Source of the DNA: Xanthoparmelia taractica
Lineage: Eukaryota; Ascomycota; Lecanoromycetes; Lecanorales; Parmeliaceae
Assembly: GCA_033085395.1 (NCBI GenBank)
Contig: JANQBS010000406.1
Coordinates: forward strand, 1-27,514
Direction: 5' to 3'
DNA: 27,514 bases
Numbering within the stretch: position 1 is the stretch's first letter; every line of letters begins with the position of its first letter. Shown piece after piece: positions 1 to 10,002 of the stretch. The position numbers and the translations under genes were made by a program. The notes beneath the pieces are model-generated. The model was not told the origin of the DNA, searched no databases, and saw only the letters and a program-made list of their open reading frames with translations.

Positions 1-118
1 ATGTAACGAAAATAAGCTATTACCCGAAATGGTTTTGAATCATTCTTTTGAATCAGGCTGCTAAACCTGTCTAGTGCAGTGAGGCTGATCACTAAGGCTG
101 TGCTAATCTTCAGAAGTC

Positions 119-156
119 TATAAAATACCTTCAAAGTTTCGACCCATCTATAAAAT
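119..156 (+). promoter_or_regulatory. Two TATA-box-like sites upstream of the first gene
   Basis: The octamer TATAAAAT occurs twice, at 119-126 and 149-156, exactly 30 bp apart and about 100 bp before the ATG at 257. The frame of the downstream gene is open from 107, but there is no in-frame ATG before 257, so these sites agree with transcription starting shortly before 257. The function is inferred from position only. Confidence 0.4.
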
Positions 157-256
157 CACTCGTCTACCACCTACCACCGCTGAACTGGCTGAGCTACTAG
201 GCCAGTTCACGCGTTACGGATCTCCCAGGATCAGTTTCAAAACATTTACCAATGTC

Positions 257-2590
257 ATGGCTTTCTTCCAGCGGACGAAAATCGCATTTTGGACTTTACT
301 GCATATAACGGCGATCAAGACATTCCTCCGTGCGGTTGGGCTAGAGTCGTTGAGTTCGGCACGCCATTTCAAGAGGTCAAATACTAGACCTGAAGTGGGG
401 AAACCTGTAATAAGAAAATCGTTCTTGCTCGCACTCTGCAAGTGCGGCGTTCATTTCCTACCAGCGGCAGCATCTATCACAATACTCTACATCAATATCA
501 AAGGATACTGGATTGGTGCGCAAATGATTGGAGTACATGAAGAGAACAATGTTTCCATTGCTCTTTTGCAGTTCACAGCCAAGATGCAGGAGCTGCTCAT
601 TATTGCAAGCCTTGCCACCGTGTTATTCGATATCCTTCGTTTTGAGCTATTGTATGGTTGTGGTGTCCCGCTTGGCCTCTTGGGCTCTGGGATCATGTTC
701 ACTCAGATCAGCTATTTCTGGTCGCCAGACTTCCTTGGAGCATTGAGATATGGCGTCGTTAAGAAGAACCAGAAGCTCCGAATCTGTATTGCCCTGCTAC
801 TTGCAGGGTCCTTGGCCATTACTGCCGGCCTAGCAAGCGCTATTCTTATGATACCACGCTAGTAGGCTTGGGCAGCTGATACTTTCGATTTCTATCTGAA
901 TGGGATAACTGATGACTTTTGGCCTTCTCAATTAACTTTTGAGGGCCAAGCCCAAGACTGGGGTATCTCAGACTGTTAGAGTCCTGACGCTGCCGGCACT
1001 GCAGTGTGTCCTGCAGGAGGTTATAATTCACTATGGGACCATTTCAGGGCAAGTACCATCTATGACGTTAACAATGTGGTGTATGATGTACACAACCCAG
1101 AATCGAGCCAGATCAGGATGGACGTTGACAGTCCCCTTGAATACGTGCCCACTCACACGATATTTGGCAACATCAGGGGCCTAAACACAGAAACCTGGAT
1201 GTATACAACCCATGCAGCTACGGACAGATTGCAGAAACTTCTGACTGATGTGTGGCAATCTTTCACCTTCCAGATGCGATGCTCTGTCTTCAATGACCGT
1301 TCTCGGTACGAAGTTTTCTCCACGAGTGCATCGACAGTCCAAACACGGATTCCGGTGGTGCGCGTAGGCTGCGTCTCAGCCCAGAACCTCTCGGAAGGGC
1401 AGACAAGCATAGAATTCCCCGTCCTGCCAGCATTTGATCGTTGGGCAAATCTGAGCATTCCAGAGATTTTACTGAATGCACGCCGTCAAGACCATGCGAA
1501 GTTCGCTTGGGTGGAACTTCCACCTACTTTCGGGGTCACCACTGCAGGTGCTATTTTCGAACTTCCTTGGGATGCCCACACACCTACTAGAGTCGCTTTC
1601 GGCTGTTCGATCGATGCGCGGTGGACCGATGGTATCACTTCTTACGATGGCCAGGCACCACATGAGACCCAAATATTACATGCTCGTTCACGCGGGGTGG
1701 CTAAAGAATTTCTTCCAGATAGTAACCATTGGAGAAGCATCAAAGTAGATCCAGGTTGGCTTGCATTACTAACTCCTCCAGTGCTAGAAACCGGCCCAGG
1801 ATATGAGCCTTGGGGTTCTTCCACCATGGAAAGCATCTTCAACGCTACTGGTCTCACAACGTGGGTCTTCTCTCAGAAGAACCTGTCATCATACAATCAA
1901 ACGTACGTTTGGAACAACCTTGGTCCTTCGGCGATAGTTTTCACTGAGTACGTGTTGGCGGCTGTGTTCGCAGACGGCCTCTCCCGCGTGGGCAGTTTCC
2001 GTATTTACAATACCACTGTGTCTCCAATAACATCATGGCTGGTATAGAATTACACCAACGTCCTTAACGATGATAGCTTGAGCAGTATCTTGCTCAGGGG
2101 TGGTCAGCAAGTACTGCTACCCGCGTTTCCGGCAAACCAATTCACAAGATTGAAAACGAAAGAACACATCTATGGGTACTGTTACAAGTCAAGCAGTATC
2201 AGCGACTACCTCGCCATCGCTGTGATCGTGACACATCTGGTTGTTGCCGTGAGCCACACGATCTGGATACTTTGCCGAAGAGAAACATCTGGCTGCTGGG
2301 ACACAGTAGCTGAATTGGTTGCGCTCGCGCAAAATTCCCGCCCCGCGCTGCCCATGTTGAGTGATACTTGCGCCGGTATCAAAGAACCTAGAACATTCGC
2401 ACATGTGGCTCGGATTCGTGTTGCGAGAACTTGGGACGGGCCGGATGATCATTTGGAGTTGGTGTTCGAGGAAGATACGAAAGAAGGCCCCCATCATACG
2501 ATCATTATGCCAAGTGAAGCTGTCGAGGTCTCATTTGGTAGCCTGTCTCATGGCGCTGTGAAGGTGGGTGAGGTGTACGGTGGATTGTGA
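257..2590 (+). pseudogene. Multi-pass membrane protein of an uncharacterised fungal family, interrupted by four in-frame TAG codons
   Basis: A single frame runs from the ATG at 257 to the TGA at 2588-2590, about 777 codons, broken only by TAG at 860-862, 863-865, 977-979 and 2045-2047. Protein-like sequence continues on both sides of each stop in the same frame, so there is no frameshift and no need for an intron. Before the first stop lie three or four hydrophobic helices (around residues 55-80, 100-130 and 175-200). The middle part looks extracellular and carries several N-glycosylation sequons (NLS, NAT, NLSS, NQT, NTT). A further helix follows at about 2200-2275, then a hydrophilic tail. 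The layout resembles a large uncharacterised ascomycete membrane-protein family, as far as I recognise it. Each stop is one C-to-T change (CpA to TpA) from CAG, the preferred RIP change. Alternatives are readthrough or RNA editing. It is convergent with the next gene. Confidence 0.8.
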
Positions 2591-3791
2591 GATGCTTTGG
2601 AATAGATGAATTCGTTGATATCTGGGGAGATGTGGTTGTAAACATCCACCAACGCAGATCCAACCTTCGGACCCTCCAAACCAAGCTGTATCCTTCTCAC
2701 AGGGGCCCTGAGGGCTGGTGAGTGCCTTCGACCTCGCGCCGTCTTCACTTTTTAAAACATTCTCTTTCGCTCCCCAAATGCCGAAACGAGGTTCTCTGTT
2801 GCTGCCGGAGTCCAATGTTTCCATCGCCATCACATTCATGCCCTTCCTTCCTTCCTTATCTCTATTCTCTCGATCCTTTACCTTTCCCCCTTCTTGCGAC
2901 GTCGACAATCTAGATAAGGATTATGATCGCTACCGTGCACTACCTTTTTACGCAATATATTCCTGTACTGTGAAGCTGGCTGTGCGAGGATAGGGTAGGG
3001 TAAGACAGGGTGTCTTGAGCTGGGCTTAACGAGGAGGAAGTTGGGGACGAGGTTGAGGACAGGGATGGATTTGTGGGAATGGGAAGGAGGGGTGGTGTTG
3101 GTAAGTGTTGGGGGAAGAGGGGGGAGTTGTGGTTACTGGAGTTTGCGAGAGGAATTGCGATGGGATGAGATTTCATGTATTTAGATTGGATGACATGGAT
3201 AGAACAGAATTGGATGGGATGCGATACGATGAAAAGGCTTTTGGCGAAAACGGCGGCGATGGCATTAAATTGATTGGAACTGAAATAGGTTTAAAGATGG
3301 AACATGATGGGATAAGATGAAGTGTCCTTTTTTTTTTCGCGGAAACGGTGATGACTGGTCTTTGTTAGTGGGTTGCGGTTTGCATTGTGGGGCTGCTTGT
3401 AGAGTGTAATGGAGTAATGGTGTTGGTGGTGTTGGTGGACTTGGTGAGATGATTGGGAAGAAAGGTAGGAGATCTGTGCGCCTGTTGTGGGGAAGAAAAC
3501 TAGCAGGAGAGTGAAGGGAGTGATTGAAGGGTTTGGGATTTGCCGTCTTTGATGAGAGTGAAAGGCTCTTTATTATTCTACATTGTGGCACTCATATTAT
3601 ACATTAAGGACAGATGAAAAGACATCAATGCTGCAGAGATCGCGACCTATCTAACCAATTGTAATGCCATCCAAGATTATACAGATATTGTAAGTCAGCA
3701 TCAGCGCCATACAAAACAGACGAGACTTTTCCTTCCTCCCTCTTTCTGGCACAACCCCCTTCCAGCTCAGCATCGTCTCACATCCGACCAC
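2591..3791. other. Intergenic region between convergent genes, with a C-poor purine-rich stretch
   Basis: I see no supported gene in these 1.2 kb. From about 2,990 to 3,570 the + strand is rich in G, A and T and poor in C, with runs such as GGGGG and GGGGGG near 3,110-3,125. Around 3,180-3,320 it carries loose GATG/GATAG-type short repeats. The short frames here are made of low-complexity residues only (Ser/Pro-rich on the - strand) and show no domain. The stretch lies downstream of both flanking genes, so it probably holds their 3' untranslated regions. Confidence 0.5.
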
Positions 3792-6082
3792 TCACGTCTC
3801 CCTCTTCAGCCCCAACCTCAACCGCCCCACTCTCTGCATCTTCTCCAGGACCAACGTTTCCATCCTCAGCACCGATTCCCGATACAGCGTCTGAGTCGAC
3901 CAATCATATGAGCAGAGCAGCGCTCGCTGCATGCCGCCTTCGTTGCCGCACAGCACCACCGCAACGGGAGGTCTGACGGCCGAGAATAACGTCACGGTCA
4001 AGGTATTGGTGTCGACGAGGGTGAAGATCCTTTCGTCTCCCATCTGAGCGTTGATGGATTGCTCGACTTTTCTGGCCGTCTCCGGAACAGTGGTAGGATC
4101 CCGACCGATGCATTCGCCGTACTCATTGGGCGCGTGTACGGAGAGGGGACTCCCGTTGGTGCTCCATTTGAGATGGCCCATGTCGGCGCCGAAGATGTGC
4201 CGCTCGATGGTCGAAATGTCCATGTAGCCTTCGAAGCCGAAGAACCAGGCCTGGGTGGACCAGAGCTTGCCGGTGTAGAGGAGTCGGATGATGTAGGGAG
4301 AGAAGAGGATTAAGATTAGGGAGATGACGAGCAAGATTGCGCCGATAGCAATGTATGACCCGCTGCCGGAGTATCCGTTGGTCTTGAGTGCGACGCCGTT
4401 GGAGAGCAGTGATATGCCGGTGATGAACAGGTACGAGGTGGAGCGGAATCCGTATCGGAAGAAGAATCGCCGCCAGCTGTCTTTTATGAGACTGGCTACG
4501 TGAGCGAACGCTTTCCATCGGATGGCGGCGGCATAACCGCCGTCTATGATCACCGTGTCGTTGTCTGCGATACCGCATACCTGGGTTGATGGGATCACAT
4601 CCCAGAGAGAAACACCCCATTGGTCTTCCATTTCGTACCAAGGCTGATTCAGCGTACGCGGGAGGATACAGATCAGGCGCTCGAGCAGGAGATTGTTATC
4701 GTTGGCTAGAGACAGGCGCGCGAATGCTTGGAAAGCGGTGTCTGTCTTTACGATAGTGGGTCTGCGCCTGAGAAGCCCCATCAGAGCATAGGCCATGTCG
4801 CCCGGAAGGTAGAAGCCTTTTTGTCGATTGTGTAAGCATCGCAAAGCAATGGTGACAAGCTCCAAGGGACTGAGGATCAGGTTGCCTTCGTAGTGATCAA
4901 TCAACTCCCGCGAGATCGGCGCATCTTCCCAAAGCGTGGCAAAGTTACGCTTGTGGACTGTCATTGGCGCGTCCATGTTCGCGTTCGGAGCGTACACGTG
5001 GATGTCGCTATTGCTTGGGATCAAAAGGACTTCCGGAAGAGTCCAGACCCTTGTTCCCCATTGACGAAGCGCCATCTTATCGACACCGGCATCCTCCTTG
5101 CCATTCGGGTTGGACACGGCAATTGTTAAACTGCGGGCGCCGCGAACTACGTCACTGATACGCCAAACATTGTCTTCTTGTTCTTGCTTTGTCTTCCCCA
5201 AACATGAGCATCCGACCCAGTATGCTTGGACACCGGCAGCTCGGGCAGCGTGTTCGCCGACATCGTGAAGGAACAATTGTTCTTCTTCTGTTCTGAACTG
5301 TTCTGAGGTGTACGAAACTAAGATGTACGTTGCTTCTCTACCGGTTTCACTTTTCCATTGCGAGACTGTGCGTATCACCATACCTTGCGTTTCCTTGAGA
5401 AAGCAGAGGTACTTCGGTTCGACCGGACGTTCCGAAATGGGATTGAGGGCGCTTTGTGTCGTCTCACTTAGTTGGGGTTGTAAAGCAGCAGAAGGTTGGA
5501 AGAGGCCGTTTGACTGATTTGAAGTTTCAATTCTACCTTCCTGTGGGTTCCTCGCATGATAGGGATATCCCCAGAATGTGTATGGAAACTGATCGTATTT
5601 ACCTCCGTTGCGAATTTCTCCAGAGGCTTGCACTGGAAAGATCATCTGATACCCAGCGGATCAGCTTGCAGTAGTTCCCTTTGCGAAGTCGTGCTTACAA
5701 GCAACAGAATGGCAACACATGATGGGATCCATTTCAAGCCCATCATGGCGATATCTTCACCCTTGATTTCCCCATCATCGGTAGGCAACGTGTGAAGGAC
5801 CCAGTTCGCTACTCGGAGTATCAAAGGACTTCGATTGCGAATGAAAGTCCGTCTCCAAGTGCTATTTGGCTTGGCGTCATAGATGGCCTGTGTGCTCTGT
5901 ACGAACAATTTTGCAAGATGGCCGTCGTATGGACTCAAATAGTAGTCATCGGAGGGAAATTCCTTCGCACGCTGCATCATATCACGGTGGCGGCTGTCCT
6001 TACCTTCGTGAAGAACGCCAGCGATTTGGTAAGCATTAGGCCACTTGGTTCTCCATTCCGTCCTTGGATGACGACTGTTCAT
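3792..6082 (-). CDS. Membrane protein with HET-domain-like motifs (two exons, 745 aa)
   Basis: Exon 1 is 6082-5699 (128 codons) and exon 2 is 5645-3792. They are joined by a 53-bp intron (5646-5698, GTAAGC...CAG, with GCTGAT as branch site) in phase 0. The start is supported by an in-frame TAG 30 nt upstream. The N-terminal part has the segment KWPNAYQIAGVL and ends in a hydrophobic stretch at residues 118-128. Residues 269-336 carry HET-like blocks: AYWVGCSCLG, then EDNVWRISDVVRGARSLTIAV-like sequence split over 285-305, then WGTRVWTLPEVLL at 324-336. YLPGDMAYALMGLL follows at 407-420. Two membrane helices lie at about 533-550 and 558-585. HET domains act in fungal non-self recognition, but this is a diverged membrane-bound relative, so a role in incompatibility is only an inference. 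It lies 129 bp downstream of the next gene on the same strand. Confidence 0.85.
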
Positions 6083-6211
6083 GTATCCTCGCTCAGCGGG
6101 CCCTCGATACTAGATTGAACAAATCAGCCCGGGTCGCTCCGAGAATCTCGAAGTCACAACCTACATAGGAGTGCGCTTCTTCCGCTCCCGACTCTGCAAT
6201 GGCTTTGTCGT

Positions 6212-7093
6212 TCACCTACGCTTCTCATTACTTCCTTGCTTCATCAAGAAGTCATGCGCACGGCGAATCATGGACTTCTTCTTGGGCGGGAGATTCCCTA
6301 CCGGCCATTTCTCTTGAGTTGGTCCGTATGAGGGTACACGAGCATTTGGAACTCCCGGAGGGCTTTGAGCTGAAGTGCTCACCATGGGATAGTGAAGGTT
6401 CCCCTTTTAGATATCAGCTCAATTCTAATGTTGGTGCTGTCAACGACCTACCTGATATGGTATGCTTGAGTAAGGGCTTTGAGGTGGTTGCTGCGCTTGA
6501 ATTGGATTTGAAGGCTGATGTCCCATTTGCGGGGGAAAGTATTGTCCAGAATACGCACTCTGTGGCGACTGAACACTCTGGGACATGCTATATCCAGATG
6601 GGGGAGAAGATGGCGAATTGATTAATTGCGAGCCAGAGCCATGATGCATTGGCTGTAAGTCTGGCCGCTGCATCGGAACCTCGCCACGCGTAGCAAGAAC
6701 GTTGTTTGGCTGCGGACTACTTAAGACAGGAGATTGAGGGCCAGACGTTTGTTGCAAACGCGCTAGACGTAGACGGACTTCGTTTGGATCCATTCCTCCG
6801 CCGTGTGGAGGGTCTCCAGTGGCAACCGCACCTGCCATAACCGCCGAAGGCGTAGAGGACGTGGAGGTCTGCTGTGCGCGTGCTTGGCGAAGCCGGAACT
6901 CGTTGGGATCCATAGCTCCGCCGTGTGGAGGGTCTCCAGTGGCAACCGCACCTGCCATAACCGCCGAAGGCGTAGAGGACGTGGAGGTCTGCTGTGCGCG
7001 TGCTTGGCGAAGCCGGAACTCGTTGGGATCCATAGCTCCACCATGAGGAGCTGACGGTGGAGCTGGAGAGGTAGACGGCGTCTGTGATGACAT
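6212..7093 (-). CDS. Pro/Gln/Ser-rich protein with internal tandem repeats (two exons, 277 aa)
   Basis: Exon 1 is 7093-6452 and exon 2 is 6403-6212. The 48-bp intron 6404-6451 (GTAGGT...TAAAAG, branch GAGCTGAT) is phase 0; without splicing the frame ends three codons after the donor. Exon 2 adds 63 residues ending in a basic tail (PPKKKSMIRRAHDFLMKQ and more) and a TGA. The ATG at 7093 is used because the frame's upstream extension begins only with GTG; an acceptor-like TTTCAG just upstream means a further 5' exon cannot be excluded. Residues 1-100 contain three units built on PHGG-MDPNE-RLR-AR-QQTS; two are identical over 40 residues. The rest is disordered Ser/Pro/Gln sequence. I do not recognise the family. 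A nuclear or cytoplasmic scaffold role would fit the composition but is speculation. Confidence 0.75.
6796..7039. repeat. Perfect 120-bp tandem duplication inside a coding exon
   Basis: Positions 6796-6919 are identical to 6916-7039, two full copies with a 120-bp period. Homology continues more weakly to the left (6781-6795), corresponding to a third, diverged protein unit. The period is a multiple of three, so copy number can change without breaking the frame. Identity over the full length, including third codon positions, means a very recent duplication or gene conversion. Confidence 0.97.
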
Positions 7094-8320
7094 GTCCACG
7101 GTCTGAAACGTCTTGCGACCCAGATCGTACAGTGATTGTTAAGGGAGGAGCTTCGAAATAAGTCAGATCGCAACAAATGCTGCTAGCTATTGGCACAGTT
7201 TGTCAATACAATAAGTAGAGCCAATCTTCACGGTTTGGTTTTCGATTACTAGAAATAAAAAGGCGAGGGGTGGGGTGCATCTAGATTAAGAGTAAAATAT
7301 AAGGTAAAGGGCAGAAAAGGGAGTCACCAGCCGACAATTCAGCTTGCGTGCTTGGCCGCACCTATGAATAGTAACATGGGGCTACAGCCTTGAGCATCTC
7401 TAGGATATGTGAGGAATGTGAAGCTGCGGCTTTTCGTTCTGGAACGTAGAGGGTGCCAAAAATGGTGGCTGGCAATCCCCGTGTCAGCATGTCTGAATTC
7501 GGACAGCGACCGTGCATCTCCGCGCGGTGGCTTTTTCGTAATCATATATAGGAAAGGGGGCTTGAAGTGTATGTAGGAAGTCAAGGGGATGATAAGGCTT
7601 CATGGGGCGTGAAATGAGAAGAGAACAGCTTCTTAAAACCAATCACGACAAAGGCAAGGGATACTCTAGTGCGGAGAGAATCATTCGAGACTTGATATAC
7701 ACCATACCCATCAATCCATTACGATTCCCTTTGAGTCAGAAGAATGATGAAGCAGGCACAGAAGTCAGGACCCGGGTATGTCGCGGCCTTGCCTTGTGGT
7801 CGGTGGAAAGAGTGGGGGCGGGACCGACTTTGCAGGTCTTGGCAATTTTGGCAGGCTTGGCAGGCTTGGCACTAGCGCGATTCGACCCCGACGGACCTTG
7901 GGAAGGATGAATCAATCAATTATGGACAGTTAACGGCCTTCTTTACCAATGCTTTCGGTGAAAAGCGATTTTATGCTGTGCCTCTAATCCACATATATTG
8001 TCTTACGAGATGGGATACTACTTTCCACCGGGAAATTCCGCTTGACGCATTTCTCCTGTCCCGAGAGGCTGACGCGAAAAGCCATTGGTATCTTAGCTGC
8101 ATAATCGCTTCCAAATCGGCCAATATACCTCCTCGTGGAAAACGCCGTGTCCCAAGTCGTGTCCTGATTTAATATCTTCAGTGCGCCTTGCTTATATGAC
8201 AAGCCCAAAGCGCCTCACTCTCCCTTCAAGCCGTTATTGTCTATTTGATGTCTCACTCCAAAGCATTGGGCTTCTCCTGCTGTCTCTTAAAGTGAGTCGA
8301 GACTTCAGCGGCTTTGGACC
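7094..8320. other. Divergent intergenic region
   Basis: The region separates the - strand gene ending at 7093 from the + strand gene starting at 8321, so it should hold both promoters. A short 10-bp tandem repeat (GGCAGGCTTG units) sits at about 7,850-7,871. Several 60-100 codon frames exist on both strands, but none has a convincing domain, composition or splice pattern, and I do not call a gene. Confidence 0.5.
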
Positions 8321-10002
8321 ATGGCGGCCTTCTACCACGACAGTAGTCGCAAGAGCGTTTTTGCCGAGCGCGCTAGAGGATTCGGCCCCATCGGACCTGA
8401 GAAGTGTCAGGTTGATCTGCTTGAGTGGTCTCCAGGTATGAATTTGTCTACCTCTCAAACCGCCGACGTCGATAAATTGTGCCCCCATTCTCTATGCTCA
8501 CGCGCCGCTCAGGGGTTGCTATTACATCTCAGCCGTTAATCCAGACCAATGCGCAAGCGCTAACTTTCAGAGCTCAGCCACGTGTACAAATTGTGTATGG
8601 CCGACCCTCCGTTTCGCTACGTTACTAATGCATTTTATTTTCAAGGTTTGCGCCTTTGGATATTGCATACTCTGGGACAGGAGCTGGCATTCAAGCAATA
8701 TTTGACCACTACTCCGTCCCTTCAGACTTCATTTCCCAGCGCTTGGAGTCAGTGACGCATTCTTTCAGTTCTACTTACGATGGGTCAAGCTACAGTACGC
8801 CTAATCGCTGCCTACGTCTTCTCTCCCCGCTGATCGTGAGTATCAGCTTTTTGGTTTCATTTCCTCTGTAAAAATGTGACCGTTCGCAGCGTCCATGGTC
8901 AACCATCGAGGATCGCTGATCCTCGAGATCCTCGAGGCACTGGACTTAGTCAAGGCGACTGGACATGGATTCGCACGAGTGTGTTCATGAGATGGAGTAA
9001 CTGTCACGACAAGGACAAAACTGCAGTGAATCTCATCATTTTCAGCGCTTCACCAGAGTTGAGAGATCGATGCCAACGCTTGTGGGATGGTGACCTATCT
9101 GGAGTCCTAGTGGACCCTTTCAGTCTCTTTGTGATCTGTTTGGATGAACTATGGCTGCAAGCCCTGGGCATTGTCAAGCTTGTGGGGGATGAGTTCAGCA
9201 AAATGGAGCGTGTAAGTCATTCTGAGGGACAATGTCAGCCATCGTTAATGAACCATAACACAAATGTGTAGACCTCCCTCGACCTCGCACTCGCGGCAAC
9301 GACAAAACTCGACGTTGGTCGTCAGGATTTCGTCGGGCTCCATAACATGGCAAAGCATATAATCTACCTCAAAGAGGGTTCAGACGCCGCCGCATTGACA
9401 ATGGGCCACTTGCAAAAGTCCCACCAAGAGCTGCTGAAGCAGCCGCCTCAAGGCCAAGATGCCATGCCTACCATGCGCCTGACTAGCCAAATGCTTGCAC
9501 AAAAAGCTGTGCAATTCGAAGTGTGGAAATTGCGCGTGACCTCCCTGGAACAACGGATGCAGAACATCATAAATCTGGTAACAACTGAATGAGAATATGA
9601 ATCAATCTAATGCTGACCGCTCATCAGTCCTTCAACGTAGTCACTCAGCACGACAGCCACATCTTGAAGAAGGACAGCAAATCCATGAAAGCCATCGCGA
9701 GCGTAACAATGGCGTTCCTCCCTTTAGCCACCATTGCGGTATTAAACCCCACACTCGTTTCCCCAGGCTGTACATGCACAATCACTAACAAAACAATTCA
9801 GGCAGTCTTTGGCTCCCAGTTCTTCAACTTTGATAACCAGAGCAAGACGATCCTGGTCGCGAACGACTTTTGGATCTTTTGGGCCCTGATTGGGCCGCTC
9901 AGCCTCGCGGTTTCCCTTCTGTACTACTATCTGTGCTATCGTCGAGGCTCCAAGTGGGACCCGTTGCAACGTCGTAAAGCTAAGAAAGCTGAAATTTTCT
10001 AG
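8321..10002 (+). CDS. CorA-like fungal membrane protein, multi-exon, 5' half apparently frame-damaged
   Basis: The ATG at 8321 has a good context (ACCATGG) and an in-frame TAA 36 nt upstream. The 3' half splices cleanly, all phase 0: exon to 9211, intron 9212-9271, exon 9272-9577, intron 9578-9627, exon 9628-9738, intron 9739-9801 (branch CACTAAC), exon 9802-10002. It ends like CorA-type proteins: a helical stalk (LRVTSLEQRMQNIINL), then two membrane helices, KAIASVTMAFLPLATIA and FWIFWALIGPLSLAVSLLYY. The loop reads FGSQFF rather than the GMN motif of true CorA channels, so magnesium transport is doubtful. The 5' half is problematic. The exon-1 frame must shift by one base at the C5 run 8482-8486 to reach the coding frame at CYYISAVNPDQC. 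A phase-consistent intron fits 8582-8645, but the strong-donor intron 8838-8889 joins incompatible phases. Sequence errors, unusual splice sites or pseudogenisation are all possible. Confidence 0.75.

Noticed and set aside
2990..3010. Telomere-like TAGGG words (GATAGGGTAGGGTAAG)
   Set aside because: Only two adjacent units, without TTAGGG periodicity; part of the purine-rich stretch.
6199..6621. Plus-strand frame of 140 codons overlapping the 3' part of the Pro/Gln/Ser-rich gene
   Set aside because: It lies over the spliced - strand gene, whose intron phase, composition and C-terminal exon fit much better; the + frame is its antisense shadow.
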